Source of the DNA: Angiostrongylus vasorum
Taxonomy: Eukaryota; Nematoda; Chromadorea; Rhabditida; Metastrongylidae
Direction: 5' to 3'
Assembly (NCBI GenBank): GCA_018806985.1
Contig: JADANN010000404.1
Span: 248,001-312,000, forward strand
DNA length: 64,000 bases
The notes beneath the pieces are model-generated. The model was not told the DNA's origin, did not search any database, and saw only the letters and a program-made list of their open reading frames with translations. This document shows positions 45,641 through 56,414 of the stretch, piece by piece (within the stretch, counting starts at the first letter, position 1; each line of letters starts with the position of its first letter). The position numbers were made by a program, and so were the translations under genes.

Positions 45641-45719
45641 TATGCACAAACCTACATTTACACGCGAGTTCATAAGCACCTTTTTTAATTGTTTATTTAT
45701 TTGATCCGTTTTCACGTCT

Positions 45720-46070
45720 ACTGTGTAGATCCCAGCACTTCTCAATTCACTCGTTTCCTCGCATCCATCACCCACGAAGGTGTTCCAAGTCTTTACTTGT
45801 GGATTCAGTTACTGCTTGAGGATTTTCATTTTATCTTGAATGTCGTAGAATGTTGGTCGAGCGATTCTCTCTGGAGTTCTGAGATAGCCGGGCTTGCCCA
45901 CTCCTAGTTGGATTGCAGAAAGTGATTTTTTTCCCGGACAATTCCAGTACCAATTTCCCGACACTAAGGTGACGAGAAGCTTTGTTGGCTTGGTGCGGAA
46001 TCGAACTAACCCCACGCCGTAATGACGGACATCTCTGCCACTGCCCTATCCTACACTGCAAGAGCGCCCA
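45720..46070 (-). mobile_element. SINE-A copy, minus orientation
   Basis: On the minus strand the tRNA-like head has box A 'gatagggcagtggcagag' (about 46,048) and box B 'ggttagttcgattccgc' (about 46,000). The body reads 'gggaaattggtactggaatt', 'cagaactccagaga' and ends 'ggtgatggatgcgaggaaac' then 'gagaagtgctgggatc' near 45,730. It lies about 80 bp after the 3' end of the RTE-1 LINE. Confidence 0.75.
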
Positions 46071-47160
46071 GTAAGTGACACGCTACAAAATTGAGAGCCC
46101 AAGTTCATCTGTGTTGTTCAAAATGAAAGATAGTGGAGAACCATTAAAGGGTAACGTGCTCAAGTTAATGCAAAGACGAAGCCATGCAAACTCGTGGCTG
46201 CAGGATCTGTAACTAGCAATGTCAGCAACGAAAGAAGGTGCTTTAGAATTCCATATAAGTTCAGTAAAAAGCAAGACTGAGAGTATGATAAGTTTGTGCA
46301 AAAACATTTTAGAAAATCTCTACAAAAGCAATTACAGGCTGTGACCATTGTGTTAAGTGTAACTGTCGCTGTGGATCTGGGCTCTGTCGTTACTCTGGAG
46401 GCTAGCGAGGCGGTGAGGATGCTCTACACATATCGGTGCGGCGACAAAACTACCGTTTTCCTGCGAAAGAGGACTGGTTCGGCAACTGATCAGCAGGTTC
46501 TTCTGCCTAAGCCGTTCAATGCTTGTAGCACTGTATCTGTTTCCGTTTGGAAGTCCGGGTTTCGTGAGTGGTGAGTGTTACGTAGGTGGGAATGTTACAT
46601 TTCAAATGAGGAAAGGTATGCTCCGCCTTCAAAAATTTGGCTTTCGTTAGTGTACACCACAAGATGCCTTAAATGCTTTCGGCGTTTGGCCAGGTGGTGA
46701 CACTTGAAGCATTTTGGGGGAGTCGGGCCAATAAAACGGATCCCTCTAAACTATCTCAGCATATTCAGTCTCGTACATGATTTGATGTGAATTCAGTAGA
46801 CGTTATTAGCATAGTAACGATTACCAATAATCATGTCCTTTAGTAGAAGAATTATAGAATGTTTCGCTGCTCTTATACCGTTATATTTTTTTATCTCAGT
46901 GTAAAACGGGGATGGAATGACTTTGCACAATAAGTGCCAGAAAATCTGTTCAGCAATTTTCGATGTATTACAGTTTTTGATCAGAATCAATGCAACTGAC
47001 ATGACGGTGCTGTTATTCAACATGGTCCATGTTGTGTTGAAATAAGCACTGCCTCCAGCCCGTCGCAGGTGGATTAAGCATAACACCCATCAGTAAGCGT
47101 GTGTAAGAGCTAGAAAGGCGACGGGCTCACAGTTCGCTTACGACGTGGATCGCCGGTGGT
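46071..47160. other. Unrecognised sequence with one open frame
   Basis: The plus-strand frame 46,296-46,574 (92 codons, with a VTVAVDLGSVVTLEASEAVR-like start and W near the end) is open, but I do not recognise it, and no splice or promoter signal supports it. At 46,630-46,735 the minus strand gives PPKCFKCHHLAKRRKHLRH, which has a CxxC start like a gag zinc knuckle but lacks the remaining His/Cys spacing. Neither is called as a gene. Confidence 0.3.
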
Positions 47161-47516
47161 TCATATAAAGCATGCGCCTCGTAAATGGATCGGAAGGGAA
47201 GATTCTTGGTGATAGTTGCCCACGATGGCCGCTCGCTTGAAACCGGTACCGGTGAGAATGCATCGATGTTGCCCAGGAACCGTAGCATTTCGCGAAATAC
47301 GCCGCTACCAAGAAGCGACGGAGTTGTTCATATCCAATTTGCCGTTGCAACGGTAAAAACAGCAGAAGAATACAAAACTGATCTGCTCCTCCAGTAATCC
47401 AATGAGGCTAACCTTGTTGGTCTGCTCGAAGACTTCAACCTGTGGCGATCCAGGCCGGACGTATATCGATCGCGTTGAAAGACGTTCAACTCGCATGTCG
47501 CGGAGAAAGACGATAA
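47161..47516 (+). pseudogene. Histone H3 pseudogene of the divergent lineage
   Basis: H3 is readable across three frames. The tail gives RKW (W at position 10) near 47,181, then LPTMAAR (M at position 23) at about 47,218-47,238 and a PGT ending at about 47,284. An alphaN segment, [26 protein letters not shown], runs to about 47,352. Then come EEYKTDL, a stop, NEANLVGLLEDFNL (about 47,400-47,440) and KDVQLACRGERR with stop TAA at 47,514-47,516. W10 and M23 are shared with the intact H3 genes in the palindrome arms, so all three belong to one unusual lineage. A small deletion after LPLQR and other indels break the frame. CATATAAAG at 47,162-47,170 is a matching promoter. Confidence 0.85.
47162..47170 (+). 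promoter_or_regulatory. TATA-like box of the H3 pseudogene
   Basis: CATATAAAG just before the first recognisable H3 codons. It resembles the TATAAAAG of the intact H3 copies but is much closer to the coding start, which fits loss of the 5' part of the gene. Confidence 0.45.
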
Positions 47517-47544
47517 TCTCCCAAAATCAAATTTTTATCCCAAC

Positions 47545-47560
47545 GGTCCTCTTTAGGGCT
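47545..47560 (+). terminator. Histone 3' stem-loop of the H3 pseudogene
   Basis: GGTCCTCTTTAGGGCT preceded by CAAC and followed by ACAT. Six stem positions can all pair if G-U pairs are allowed, closing the CTTT loop. It lies 28 nt after the stop codon, the normal spacing for replication-dependent histone mRNAs. This shows that the lineage once had standard histone 3' processing. Confidence 0.8.
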
Positions 47561-47639
47561 ACATATCGAATATTGAGTACTTTCAGCATCATTCTTTCAA
47601 TAAAGACTCTATTACGTCGTGTTCAACTCATTCGCTTGC

Positions 47640-48110
47640 AGTGGACCTAAGGAAACTCGAAACTGGCTCGAAGCTGAAGAATGGATATGGATAGCTCTGG
47701 GACCGAATGGCAGCAACACTTGCATGGTGCTCTTGTAGTGGCTGTGGCATGTCCGCATCGTGCGCTGCTCGCAGAGTTCTGGAATTGCACTCGATCGATC
47801 CATCGATTGATTGAGGATTGCCCATGGGGCGGCTGTAAGGGGATAGAAATGTAGAGGTCTGAAAGGCACTGTGGACGATCAATGTCTACCATGGCATTGT
47901 AAGCGCACAATTTGACGGAGGCAGATCGCTCGATTCGCAGTGCTTAGAGACGAAAAGGATTGTGAAGCAGCACATGATCACTATAGAGTATATTCGGTAA
48001 TATAAAGAGTTCGAGAATTGAATAGCTCTGGGGTACACAACTATCTTCTCTGTTTGAGGGAAAGACATTCATTAATGAATTCTATAAATTAAAGTCTCTG
48101 ATTTCAAGCT
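47640..48110 (-). repeat. 500-bp repeat unit, inverted copy
   Basis: Reverse-complement partner of 29,523-30,020. Recognisable by 'ctaaggaaactcgaaactgg' at its start, 'gattgaggattgcccatggg', 'gatcactatagagtatattc' and 'cattcattaatgaattct' at its end. It begins about 80 bp after the histone stem-loop. Function unknown. Confidence 0.7.
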
Positions 48111-48929
48111 ATAGTAATTCATAGAAGGGGCTACCGATGAGAGGATGTAGAATATTGAGTCGAAGTACTAAAGAAGATTTGAAATCATTTTAGTATGCCG
48201 CTGTCTACAGCTTCCTAATTACGGAAATCATCCCATCTGAGCATGTTGGAGCAATATTTGCGTGTAACTAGTAACACACTACTCGGCAAGTTTTCTCCTG
48301 GGATTCCAGCTCGGGTGAGAGCACTTCATAGTAGACACTGTCAGTGCCTGTGAAATGCACGAGAAACGACAGTGCATGCTGTGGCTTAGTAATTATTAGA
48401 TCTCCACATGGAAAAGTGAGTTGTGGTGAAAGCGAACAGATGAAATCTATTGTCACTGCCACGCGTTATTTGTAGGTGTATTGCGGTCGAAACGAAACTA
48501 CAAACTCGGAGTTTTCAATTCCATTAGAAAAAGTAATGAAAAACAGACCAAAAAGGACAAATACACAGGCTTCCGATTCTTTACGCTGCTTCATTACATA
48601 TGCAGGATAATATTGCCTTAATATATCAAGCGAAATGAAGGTTAATGTAGTTCACCAAAGGAGGAGCATCTTCTATACCACTGATGGGTGTGTTGCCGGT
48701 GATATCACTTCGTAGTTATTTCTTCTCCCTCAGGAACTAAGCCCTTGATTTGCGTCACTACCCCAATACCGTTGGATCCATTACTCTCGAAGATTGCTAA
48801 GTTGCAAAGCTGACCTGCGTGAGGGGTTGTGTGGCGAGTTACTGGCGAGCTTCGTGTTTGTTCCAGCGCCCACTAGCCGATGCTGAAGGCGTTAAGTCGT
48901 CAAGCCAACGTACTAGGAGGTGCATTGAT
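48111..48929. other. No recognised gene
   Basis: About 820 bp of unique-looking sequence between the 500-bp unit and the outer right arm. No supported frame, RNA or repeat. Confidence 0.45.
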
Positions 48930-50344
48930 TCCTACATTCCCTGTATTCATCTGCTTCCCTGGTTTGTAAAAGGGTGGTTTTGGTCAGCGTTCAATCTCTA
49001 TTCACTACTTGAGTCGCGCCACCTACAGAGTATATATATCCATGCTCCCTCGAGTGATATATAGTATTTTGACCATTGATGACGTCTTTTACCACAGTGT
49101 CATAGAGTATTCCTCAGTGAAGGAGGTCGGTAGTGCCGCAGCTATGCTGTATACCAATCTCCTCCCCGATCGGCTGCGCACAAATCGCCTTGTTGGGTTT
49201 CTGTAGTATTTTTTATGTCTTCCGCTTGCTTCCTCGTTTTCTTTACGGTGCTTTGCTTCCAAAATTTTTTTCTGCCATGGCGTTTTAAAAGATAGCGGTC
49301 TGTTAAGAAAAACTCAAGAATGGCTTCCACTCATTGGATTGAAATCATGCATTTTAATGGAGGCGGACTTTGGTACTATAGCCAGCATGGCGTTTATCTC
49401 CTTCGAGTGCATCAGGGACGATTCCAAAAGGAATCGTAATCTGCGGTATAGTAGCGTGTATAGGCGTGAAAACTACAAAGAAAACATAGCCACAGATGGT
49501 TCTTTTCTCGCATCGCATTCTGCCTCATACAGACCTTTACATCACGTTGGTAAAGTTTCATTTAGTCGACAGCGTTTTGATGGGCCTAAAACATGTCCTG
49601 GCCCCTTTTTTACTACTAGAAATACACAGTGCATAAATAAGTGAATGCTCAAGAAAAATAAAGAGGAATAAGCAAGTTATTAATTTGTTCTCAATTATTT
49701 ATTACATTATTGGTTTTAAAATAATTATACTGTGAAACTGTCAGACTGGTAAGATGTTGTTAAACGATAGCAGTCTACAGCTGCCAAGTTTATTTGCAGC
49801 AGGCTATAGAACAGTCATAGCTGATTTCGGACAGCAACTGCTTAATGGTAAAAGTCAAATAATATACAACTTTATTGATAGAAATATAGACCACCGAGTT
49901 TAGACTTTGGACAACGAGTTACGATTTTTTTCAATTTCAATGGCTTAGAAATCCGAATCCTGGAAGAGATAAATTCTACAAATTTGTGGTGAACAGTTTA
50001 GTTGTTGAAGATTTTGACAGGTAGTTGTTGTTGAATCGCAGAAGAAACGCATAATTGTTTAGCTGGAGCTGTGACGATTATGGTGGATGAGGCAGGGGTT
50101 TCCTAGCCCAACTTGTTCAACTTTTACAACGTCACTAGTGCAGCGTGTTGTGGAACTTCGATGGGCATGGGTATCGGAGTTTTGAGCTGGCTAACATCAG
50201 ATATAAATGGTGCAAGTTTGAGAAGACTGCACCAATTTCATGGCACTACTTTTTTGTTGTAACCCTTGAAAAGATTCAAGAAGCTTAAATAGATAATTCC
50301 TTCCACCTAAGACGATACGATTGTTTTTTTGTACAAGTCACCAT

Positions 50345-50615
50345 CACATCTAAGGTGAGAATTCCAGAACTTCTTGCATTTGATTGATTTCCTCGCATCC
50401 TCCGTTTTAAAGGTCTTTGAAAATCTGTGCTTGTGTGTTAGGCTACTACTTGAGGATTGTCGTTATCTTTTTCGACTGTGGTTGAATACTGGTCCACTCT
50501 CTCCTTGGAAGAATGAACGGTTTGGTGGGCCCAGGACGGAGTCGAACGACTACCGTGCTCATTGTGAATGCCAACAATACCACTAAGCTCCCCCTCTCCA
50601 CTTCCGTCGCCCTTA
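50345..50615 (-). mobile_element. SINE-A copy, minus orientation
   Basis: The minus-strand head reads GGGGGAGCTTAGTGGTATTG (box A, about 50,595) and then GTAGTCGTTCGACTCCGTCC (box B, about 50,540), ending like a tRNA 3' side at 'gggcccacca'. The acceptor halves do not pair, so it is not a working tRNA. The body is shortened and ends near 'gcgaggaaatcaatc' and 'agaagttctggaattc'. Confidence 0.75.
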
Positions 50616-50649
50616 TGGTGTACGCTGGGCTTTGTAAAATGCCTAGGAG

Positions 50650-51645
50650 CTCCAAGTGATCTAATTTCTTTCCAGTCTCTACGAGAAGATCCCGCTGGCG
50701 TTTGTTGAGTTCATGGCCAATTATTCAGCTCCTTCCCCTTTTCAAAGTCCTTCAAACGACAAATTATTGTTGAATTAAGAACGTTGCGTTTTTCTACGAT
50801 CCGACACTCTTCTCTGTTATGAATACCAATATCGTTGGTATGAAATCGTCCAAAGCTTTTGTGTACTAGGCCTTTGGAAGCGCATCTCTGGCTTTATACT
50901 TCTGTGACATTTCAAGTTGTTACAGATGTGTTACGCTTAGATTTGAAAACGTGAAGCAAGCCCTTGAAGCCTAAGGATGCGCCGCATAACGTGCAAGAGT
51001 GTTCTTCTCTAAATTCCTCACTTCAGCAACATTGGCGAATGATAGAAGATTGATGGAACGGATAGCCAGAGCTCGACGAGCAACCCATGGCTGTATCAAC
51101 CAGTTCACTGAGGAATACTCGTTTCTCACTAGTCAAAATAACTGAACTAAAACTAGCCGGGTCTAAGCGGAGCACAAGGTGCGAAGAGATCGATTCAGAA
51201 CTGAATGGAGGGGCAATTCGTGTTCACCGCCTTAGAACTGATTTTTCCTCTGTCTCGGAGTCCCCGAACTGGGCGGTTGTAAAAGACAACGAAATCGATC
51301 GATGCAATGTGATCAACAGGTGCCCGGGATGGATATCGATTGTCAGCGGTGCAAAGCGACCAGAGGCATGTCAGTAATCAATTGATGGCAACCGTAAGGC
51401 AAGACAGATCGATGTGGAGCACGTCAGCATGATTTCCTGGTACCTTGGAGGTGATAAATATGTGATAGTTTAAGAAGGTCAAGAGTATTCTCGACGTAGT
51501 CAAGGTTAATTATTCTCTGCAAAGGTGGTTCTCCAGATTTTCACACAAGTTGGAAAGAAGTTCGACACATGTGGAAACCCAGACAATGCTGAAGCTACGC
51601 CTCGGAGAAGACCAACTACTAACCTATGGCCACCGAGCACTTTGA
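50650..51645. other. Segment found only in the right outer arm
   Basis: About 1 kb between two paired blocks of the outer inverted repeat, with no counterpart in the left arm. A plus-strand frame at 51,087-51,377 (96 codons) has no recognisable motif. It could be an insertion here or a loss on the left. Confidence 0.45.
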
Positions 51646-53159
51646 AAAAGGTCATTATTCCAAACTTCTAGACGCACAACATTGCGTCGTTGAGAGCAGT
51701 TCGGTCTCTCTTTAATAGGAACAGGAATGTCGATTGGGAGATAAAAGTACCTTATAAAAAATCATAGTAGCCTTAAAAGTTGGAATTCCTTCACCCTATT
51801 TAGAAGAATGTGATTTAAAAAAAGTGGCGATGCCCATAACCCAGAAGTGTCAGTGCTGTTAAGTACGAGGAAAGCAAGGGTTTGTCCACGCACAGGGGTC
51901 ACCAGGCCTCTCATCTCTCTGGGAGTGAGAACTTCGCCGATCGGTTTGATCCTTTGACTACAGTCATTATAGAGTTCTAAAAGCAATCGACTTAGAATCA
52001 ACGAAATTCGCGAATGGAATCAAAAATCCTAAAGCAGCCGCCGAATCCACCAATCCAAGGACTTTCGTTGATAACAGATGTGAGGAAGAGAACGTAATTC
52101 AGGATGTGCTCTGATCTGCTCATCACCGGATATCGGTTCGGGTAAAGAAAAAAGAAGTGGACAGTATTCCCAATCTATCCATCCATCGTTTTGTGCATTT
52201 TTGCGACGATTGTAAATTGTTATGATCACGCGTCAAACTGAGCTCCTAACATGTTCAGACTTGTCCGTAGGTGCCGCCTGCACACTGGCTCGACCGCTGT
52301 TCGCTGGGCCACCGCGTCGCGTCTCACCGCATGCCGGCTGGCCACTCAGGTCGCACAGAACAGTTGCTCACCGACGTTTTCAAATATAATTCTTTCGTAA
52401 TTTGCAATTTTCATGGTATTTCCGATTCCCAGCCCTTTTTCGTCCAGTTTTTTGGTTTCAGTCTTTGGCGTCTCACGCTTTTTTTCAGCCTTTTCGCGTG
52501 ACACCTCCTTCACGCGAGTTCCTACACAAACCAAGAGGAAAAGCGAAATTCCGCCTTATGCCAGTTTAAAACTGGATGTAATTGTCTTTCAGAAAGGTGA
52601 GTGCAATTCTGCTTGTAACCCTCTGGATTGTGATTTGTGAAAATCTCATGCCTGACATTTGTAGTTGCAAAAAATTTCTTGGCGATTACTAGCCCTTCTT
52701 GTAGCCCCTTTCCCGCCTGCTTCCTACCCATTTTTCCAGTAGCGATAATTATCTCGACTTCTTATCGAGACTAGCCAGGACTGCTGTAAAAGTAATCACG
52801 TAAAGTCGATTCTTGTGTAACGGGTTTAATTTTTTTATTAGTGGGATTTTAGATCTTTGTGTTAGAACTGAAAGTAGACGTATTTCTCCTGCTCTATAGG
52901 ATGTCACACTCAACGACGCCTTGACAGAGCCCGACTGAGAATCCAAATATGAGTTATCAGCTCGACGTCCTATGCATACCACCTTGATTTTAAAGCTGGA
53001 GCAAAAATCTAAAAAACTTTGAAAATATCTATTATGCCGATTTGAGTTTGCAAACGCATTAACGATAATCGAGTATAAAAAGTGGTTGTTGCTTATTTAC
53101 ACAGAAGTGTTCCCATATAAAGCCACTTGTCTTATGGAGATGGTAATGACTCAACAAAA

Positions 53160-54125
53160 AGCTGTATTTCCACAGTGCGGTTATAATAGCAGTTAACAAG
53201 AGCTCCTACATAGGCTTCGTTCACTCCTTCGTCGACGTGCACTAAAAAGACTGCATTCTTTTTCGACTCTGTGAAGCGGATTTATCGTAGTTGATAACGC
53301 TTAGGACATGGGCGAAGTAGTGCTCCCTGATGGCCTTTATGACCATAGATACAGTTTTTAAGAAATCAGTCCAGCAGAGTCTCTGCTGGAATTCTTCTTC
53401 CTCAAGATGCGTGTCTCATCCATGATCCTTGATATACGTGAATGTATGATTTTCGTAAAGAGCTCAAAGAGCACTCTCATTAACCAGATATTTACTTGAT
53501 AGTTGAACGGCCCGTCCTCACTAGTTGTGCGGGCCTCAGCATAGTCACCATTTTTCAGAGATTTGTTGGTTAAGCCATTGTGGTTCCCTGGAATCCAGAG
53601 GACAGCCTGGCCAAAGTCTGCCCCAGGTCGTCACCACGACAGCCAGTATCAGCCCTTGTGGATCAGAGAGAGATTTATCACCATGCGACTTTGATACCAA
53701 GACGGTGGTGGATCCTGGTATTGGTGTACTTCTAGCCCGGCTTCCTGATGGAAACGCCGGACTCCTTCTTAGCTTGGGAGACTCTGCCGGGAGGACGAAT
53801 CCCCCGCTCTACATCGCAGTCCGACACCCAGGAACACCTCCCAGCCACGATGAGGCGGTAAACCGTTGGGAGGCTCATTAACCAGATCAGGAGGCAATTG
53901 CGAGAAACTTTCCTCTCATCATTCACGTGCAGGGTAATAAAATGCAGGGTTCTCCATTTGTGTGGAGTTGTTTCCTTTGAAACTATGTTGTAGTATTGGT
54001 CGCAAGAAGCATGTGTTGTCTGTGACTTCCATCTGCTAAAATTACTCAGCTTTGATGTTATCTTGTCCTGGAACCGCTTCTGTCTTCGTGCTCTTAATGC
54101 CCAAAATACCAAATATAAATGAAAA
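53160..54125 (-). pseudogene. RTE-2 reverse transcriptase remnant, split by SINE-B
   Basis: Minus strand. The first part (about 54,110-53,890) contains KLSNFSRWKSQTTHASC and TTPHKWRTLHFITLHVNDER, corresponding to the K-V-P-D-K-W-R-T-L stretch of the RTE-2 copy at 1.9 kb. The second part (53,475-53,160) corresponds to the segment read at 17,325-17,665 in the left outer arm. The two parts were contiguous before SINE-B inserted between 53,476 and 53,887. Confidence 0.65.
53490..53873 (-). mobile_element. SINE-B copy inside RTE-2 remnant
   Basis: Flanked by the exact 14-bp duplication CTCATTAACCAGAT (53,476-53,489 and 53,874-53,887). The left outer arm shows the empty site near 17,325-17,345 ('ctgatctagttagtgagag'). 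It is the best-preserved SINE-B copy. On the minus strand the 3' part reads 'gaggcccgcacaactagtga', 'ggacgggccgtt', then a short TATCAAG-type tail. Confidence 0.9.
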
Positions 54126-54859
54126 AAAGTGAACTCATATATAGTTTCTAGTACAATTTTTTTATAATACGCAATTTCTAAGCAGCCTTCAGCAGCTGCT
54201 TGTGCTTGCAGCGAAGTGGGTTCTGCTGCAAAGATCCTTTGAAGGTGCTACTCATTATGAACCATCTTGGCACTTTGCAGAAAGGTCAAGCTTCAGTCGC
54301 ATTTTTCCCTAAAAAGTTCTTTGGTGTTAGTGAAGATAAGACAAGAATTTCGGGAAAGAGGGACTAGGGCGTATTCAGCACAACTGAGCCTGCCCTGAAC
54401 AAATTTGTAGTCCTCCTTCTAGCATTTTAGATCTTCTCGTGGTAAAGTCGCTCTTTCCTACCAAATAACTTCACTGTTTGAAGCAATAGTAATCAACTGT
54501 CATTGGAAAGTTGCAGATTTTAAAAAGATATCTTTAAAATTTGGTACCAGACGGATGATAGGCCGAAAATAAACTTTTTTTGATGGGAAAATATGGATCG
54601 CTGCATTGAACAGGTTCCCATTTTATTTTGGAAGCGTTGCAGCAACTTGATCCGATGCCCCAATTAGGAACTTTGGTTCTCATCAGCACGTCTTTTATCT
54701 TCGTGATTGGTCGCTCAACAAGATTCCGGTGTAAGTAATTCGATTTTTTGTAGTCTGCGCGAGGCCTACTCATATGTTCCACTGATTTGTGCCCAAAAGC
54801 TGAGATTGGCACGTATGAAACCATCGCAAGTCGTAGTGAAGCAAGTAGAAAACTCCAAT
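54126..54859. other. No recognised gene; long minus-strand open frame
   Basis: A minus-strand frame of 200 codons (54,534-55,136) crosses this stretch and the W repeat. The upstream part is repeat sequence. The remainder (NLVERPITKIKDVLMRTKVP and onward) matches no family that I know. I treat it as an unproven open frame, not a gene. Confidence 0.3.
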
Positions 54860-55150
54860 AAAAGCTAAACGGATAAAGCCCTCGACGTTGGTCAATCCCC
54901 TGAGGGATGGCCATGTATTCGACTTCATTAAGCATCGTTTGGAGGTGACTGAATGCATATCTGGGCTTTACAATGATTCGCGGTAGCCTCCCGATGTATC
55001 GAGTCAGTGTTGCTATCCTCCCAGACAAGTCTGGTTGCAATTTGCCGACCCCGGTGGGTGGAATGCTTGGTGAGCCACGTTCGTGGGAATTTATTTCACG
55101 TGTGTGTTGCAGGGGGGCCTCCGACCACTGCACCACATGCGCCCGTAAAG
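54860..55150 (+). repeat. W repeat copy, diverged
   Basis: Blocks 'cctcgacgttggtcaatccc', 'attaagcatcgtttggaggt', 'aatgcatatctgggctttac' and 'gcaatttgccgacc'. The end, read on the minus strand, starts GCATGTGGTGCAGTGGTCGG, a clear box A of tRNA type. The box B region is degraded. This supports a tRNA-like origin for one end of the W repeat. Confidence 0.65.
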
Positions 55151-55359
55151 CTCCAATAGGGTGCGGTAATTACAGATGTATCGCACAGCTCTGCTGTACT
55201 TTTTTGATACATATTAAAATAAGAATTAGGGTTGGTTATGATACACAGGACTTTGGTCGCACACACACCCTGACTTGCTAGCAGAACTGGTATACTCCCA
55301 GTGAGAACTTAGAAACAGTTGAAATATGATGTTTATTTACTTTTTTTACGGATCCCAAC
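55151..55359. other. No recognised feature
   Basis: Short spacer between a W repeat and a SINE-A copy. No supported frame. Confidence 0.4.
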
Positions 55360-55640
55360 AATTCTTGTATTCGATTTGTTTTTCCTCGCACTCATCATCC
55401 ACTAAGGTCTTCGGACATTTCGCTTGTTGTTTCTGTTGGTGATTGGGGATTTGATCTTCTTTGTGAATTTCATGGAATGCTGATGGAGTTTATTCTTCTT
55501 GAAATCTCAGGCATATCTGAACTAAGACGTTTCCACGTGGACTGGGAAGAGCGTTGACGTGGGGAGGAGAAGGGTCAAACCAGCACCTTACTTCTTGATG
55601 CATTGCATTACTAACCACTGCGCTATCTCTTCTCCCTGAT
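55360..55640 (-). mobile_element. SINE-A copy, minus orientation
   Basis: The minus strand starts GGAGAAGAGATAGCGCAGTG with 'gttagtaatgcaatgcatc', then box B-like 'gctggtttgacccttct' (about 55,575). The body includes 'agaagaataaactcc' and ends 'gatgagtgcgaggaaaaac' and 'aagaattgttgggatcc' near 55,345. The head keeps the best box A of the SINE-A copies. Confidence 0.7.
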
Positions 55641-56414
55641 AATATTATTAGAGAGAAGGCGTTTCGAATAAATAAAACAATTTCGGGGGGTGATTTTTTC
55701 CACTTCTACGAAAATCACATCAATTGATCATTGTGTGGACTGAAAGAAGCAAACTGCTTGGATGCGAATACCGCTTAGAATGAGATCGACGTGAAGTAAT
55801 TGTGATGTCACTCGGATGAGAAGAGAATCTCTTGGCATTGAAAAGGCCTTCCGAACATGATGAAAGGGTTTTAAATCTTGTATATTTATATGAACCTTGT
55901 CGTATGTCGAAATATGTATTGTATATGTCGAAATTCTCAAGCCTTCGAAAGTGAAATTCTAGGTTTCTGCTATCAATGACAGCACTGTGAAGTATGCTGA
56001 GGGCCCACCTATTCCTGCATGTGCTAATCGTGCCCTCGCCACTCAGAGGATTGCATGCCAGGTGAGGTACTCATAATGAACTGAAGCTGTGATATACATC
56101 TTCTCTAATATTGTATGGATCTAGTCATATGCTTGGATACAACTATCCAGTTTGCGAATGTTAATTATATTTAGAAAAAGGATGTCATCAATCTGTCGAC
56201 ATCAAGAACGTTCAAAGGCATGCGAGGTCGCACGTGTTTGTCTATGATTCTCCTCGTTCATAAACAAAAAATAATTTGTGTGCAGTGCCTTGACGTAAGT
56301 TAACCTTCCAAAAAAAAGTCATGTATAATGCTTATTATAGCTAAGATGATAACAAAGCTCCTCAAAATGACTGATATCCATCCGCATGGTATTTCTTCAA
56401 CGACACTTTCCCAG
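55641..56414. other. No recognised gene
   Basis: About 770 bp of AT-rich sequence with no supported frame or RNA gene. Confidence 0.45.

Larger units (their letters stand above)
48930..53930. repeat. Right arm of the outer, old inverted repeat
   Basis: Inverted counterpart of 17,275-20,930. It is longer because it keeps a full SINE-A (50,345-50,615), about 1 kb at 50,650-51,645 not found on the left, and a SINE-B insertion (53,490-53,873). Matching points include 48,945/20,880, 49,300/20,540, 50,120/19,940, 51,720/19,500, 52,262/19,014 and 52,755/18,045. Confidence 0.75.

Noticed and set aside
46630..46735. Gag-type zinc knuckle on the minus strand
   Set aside because: Only CFKC followed by HHLAK is present; the second His and last Cys at the required spacing are missing, and no gag or protease frame is nearby.
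50530..50606. tRNA gene on the minus strand
   Set aside because: Box A, box B and a CCA-like end are present, but the acceptor stem halves do not pair, and the unit continues into a SINE-A body.
54534..55136. 200-codon open frame on the minus strand
   Set aside because: Its first half is a W repeat. Similar frames occur in the W copies at 17.0 and 21.4 kb, but the copy at 25.3 kb has a stop, and similarity follows DNA similarity. No known domain.
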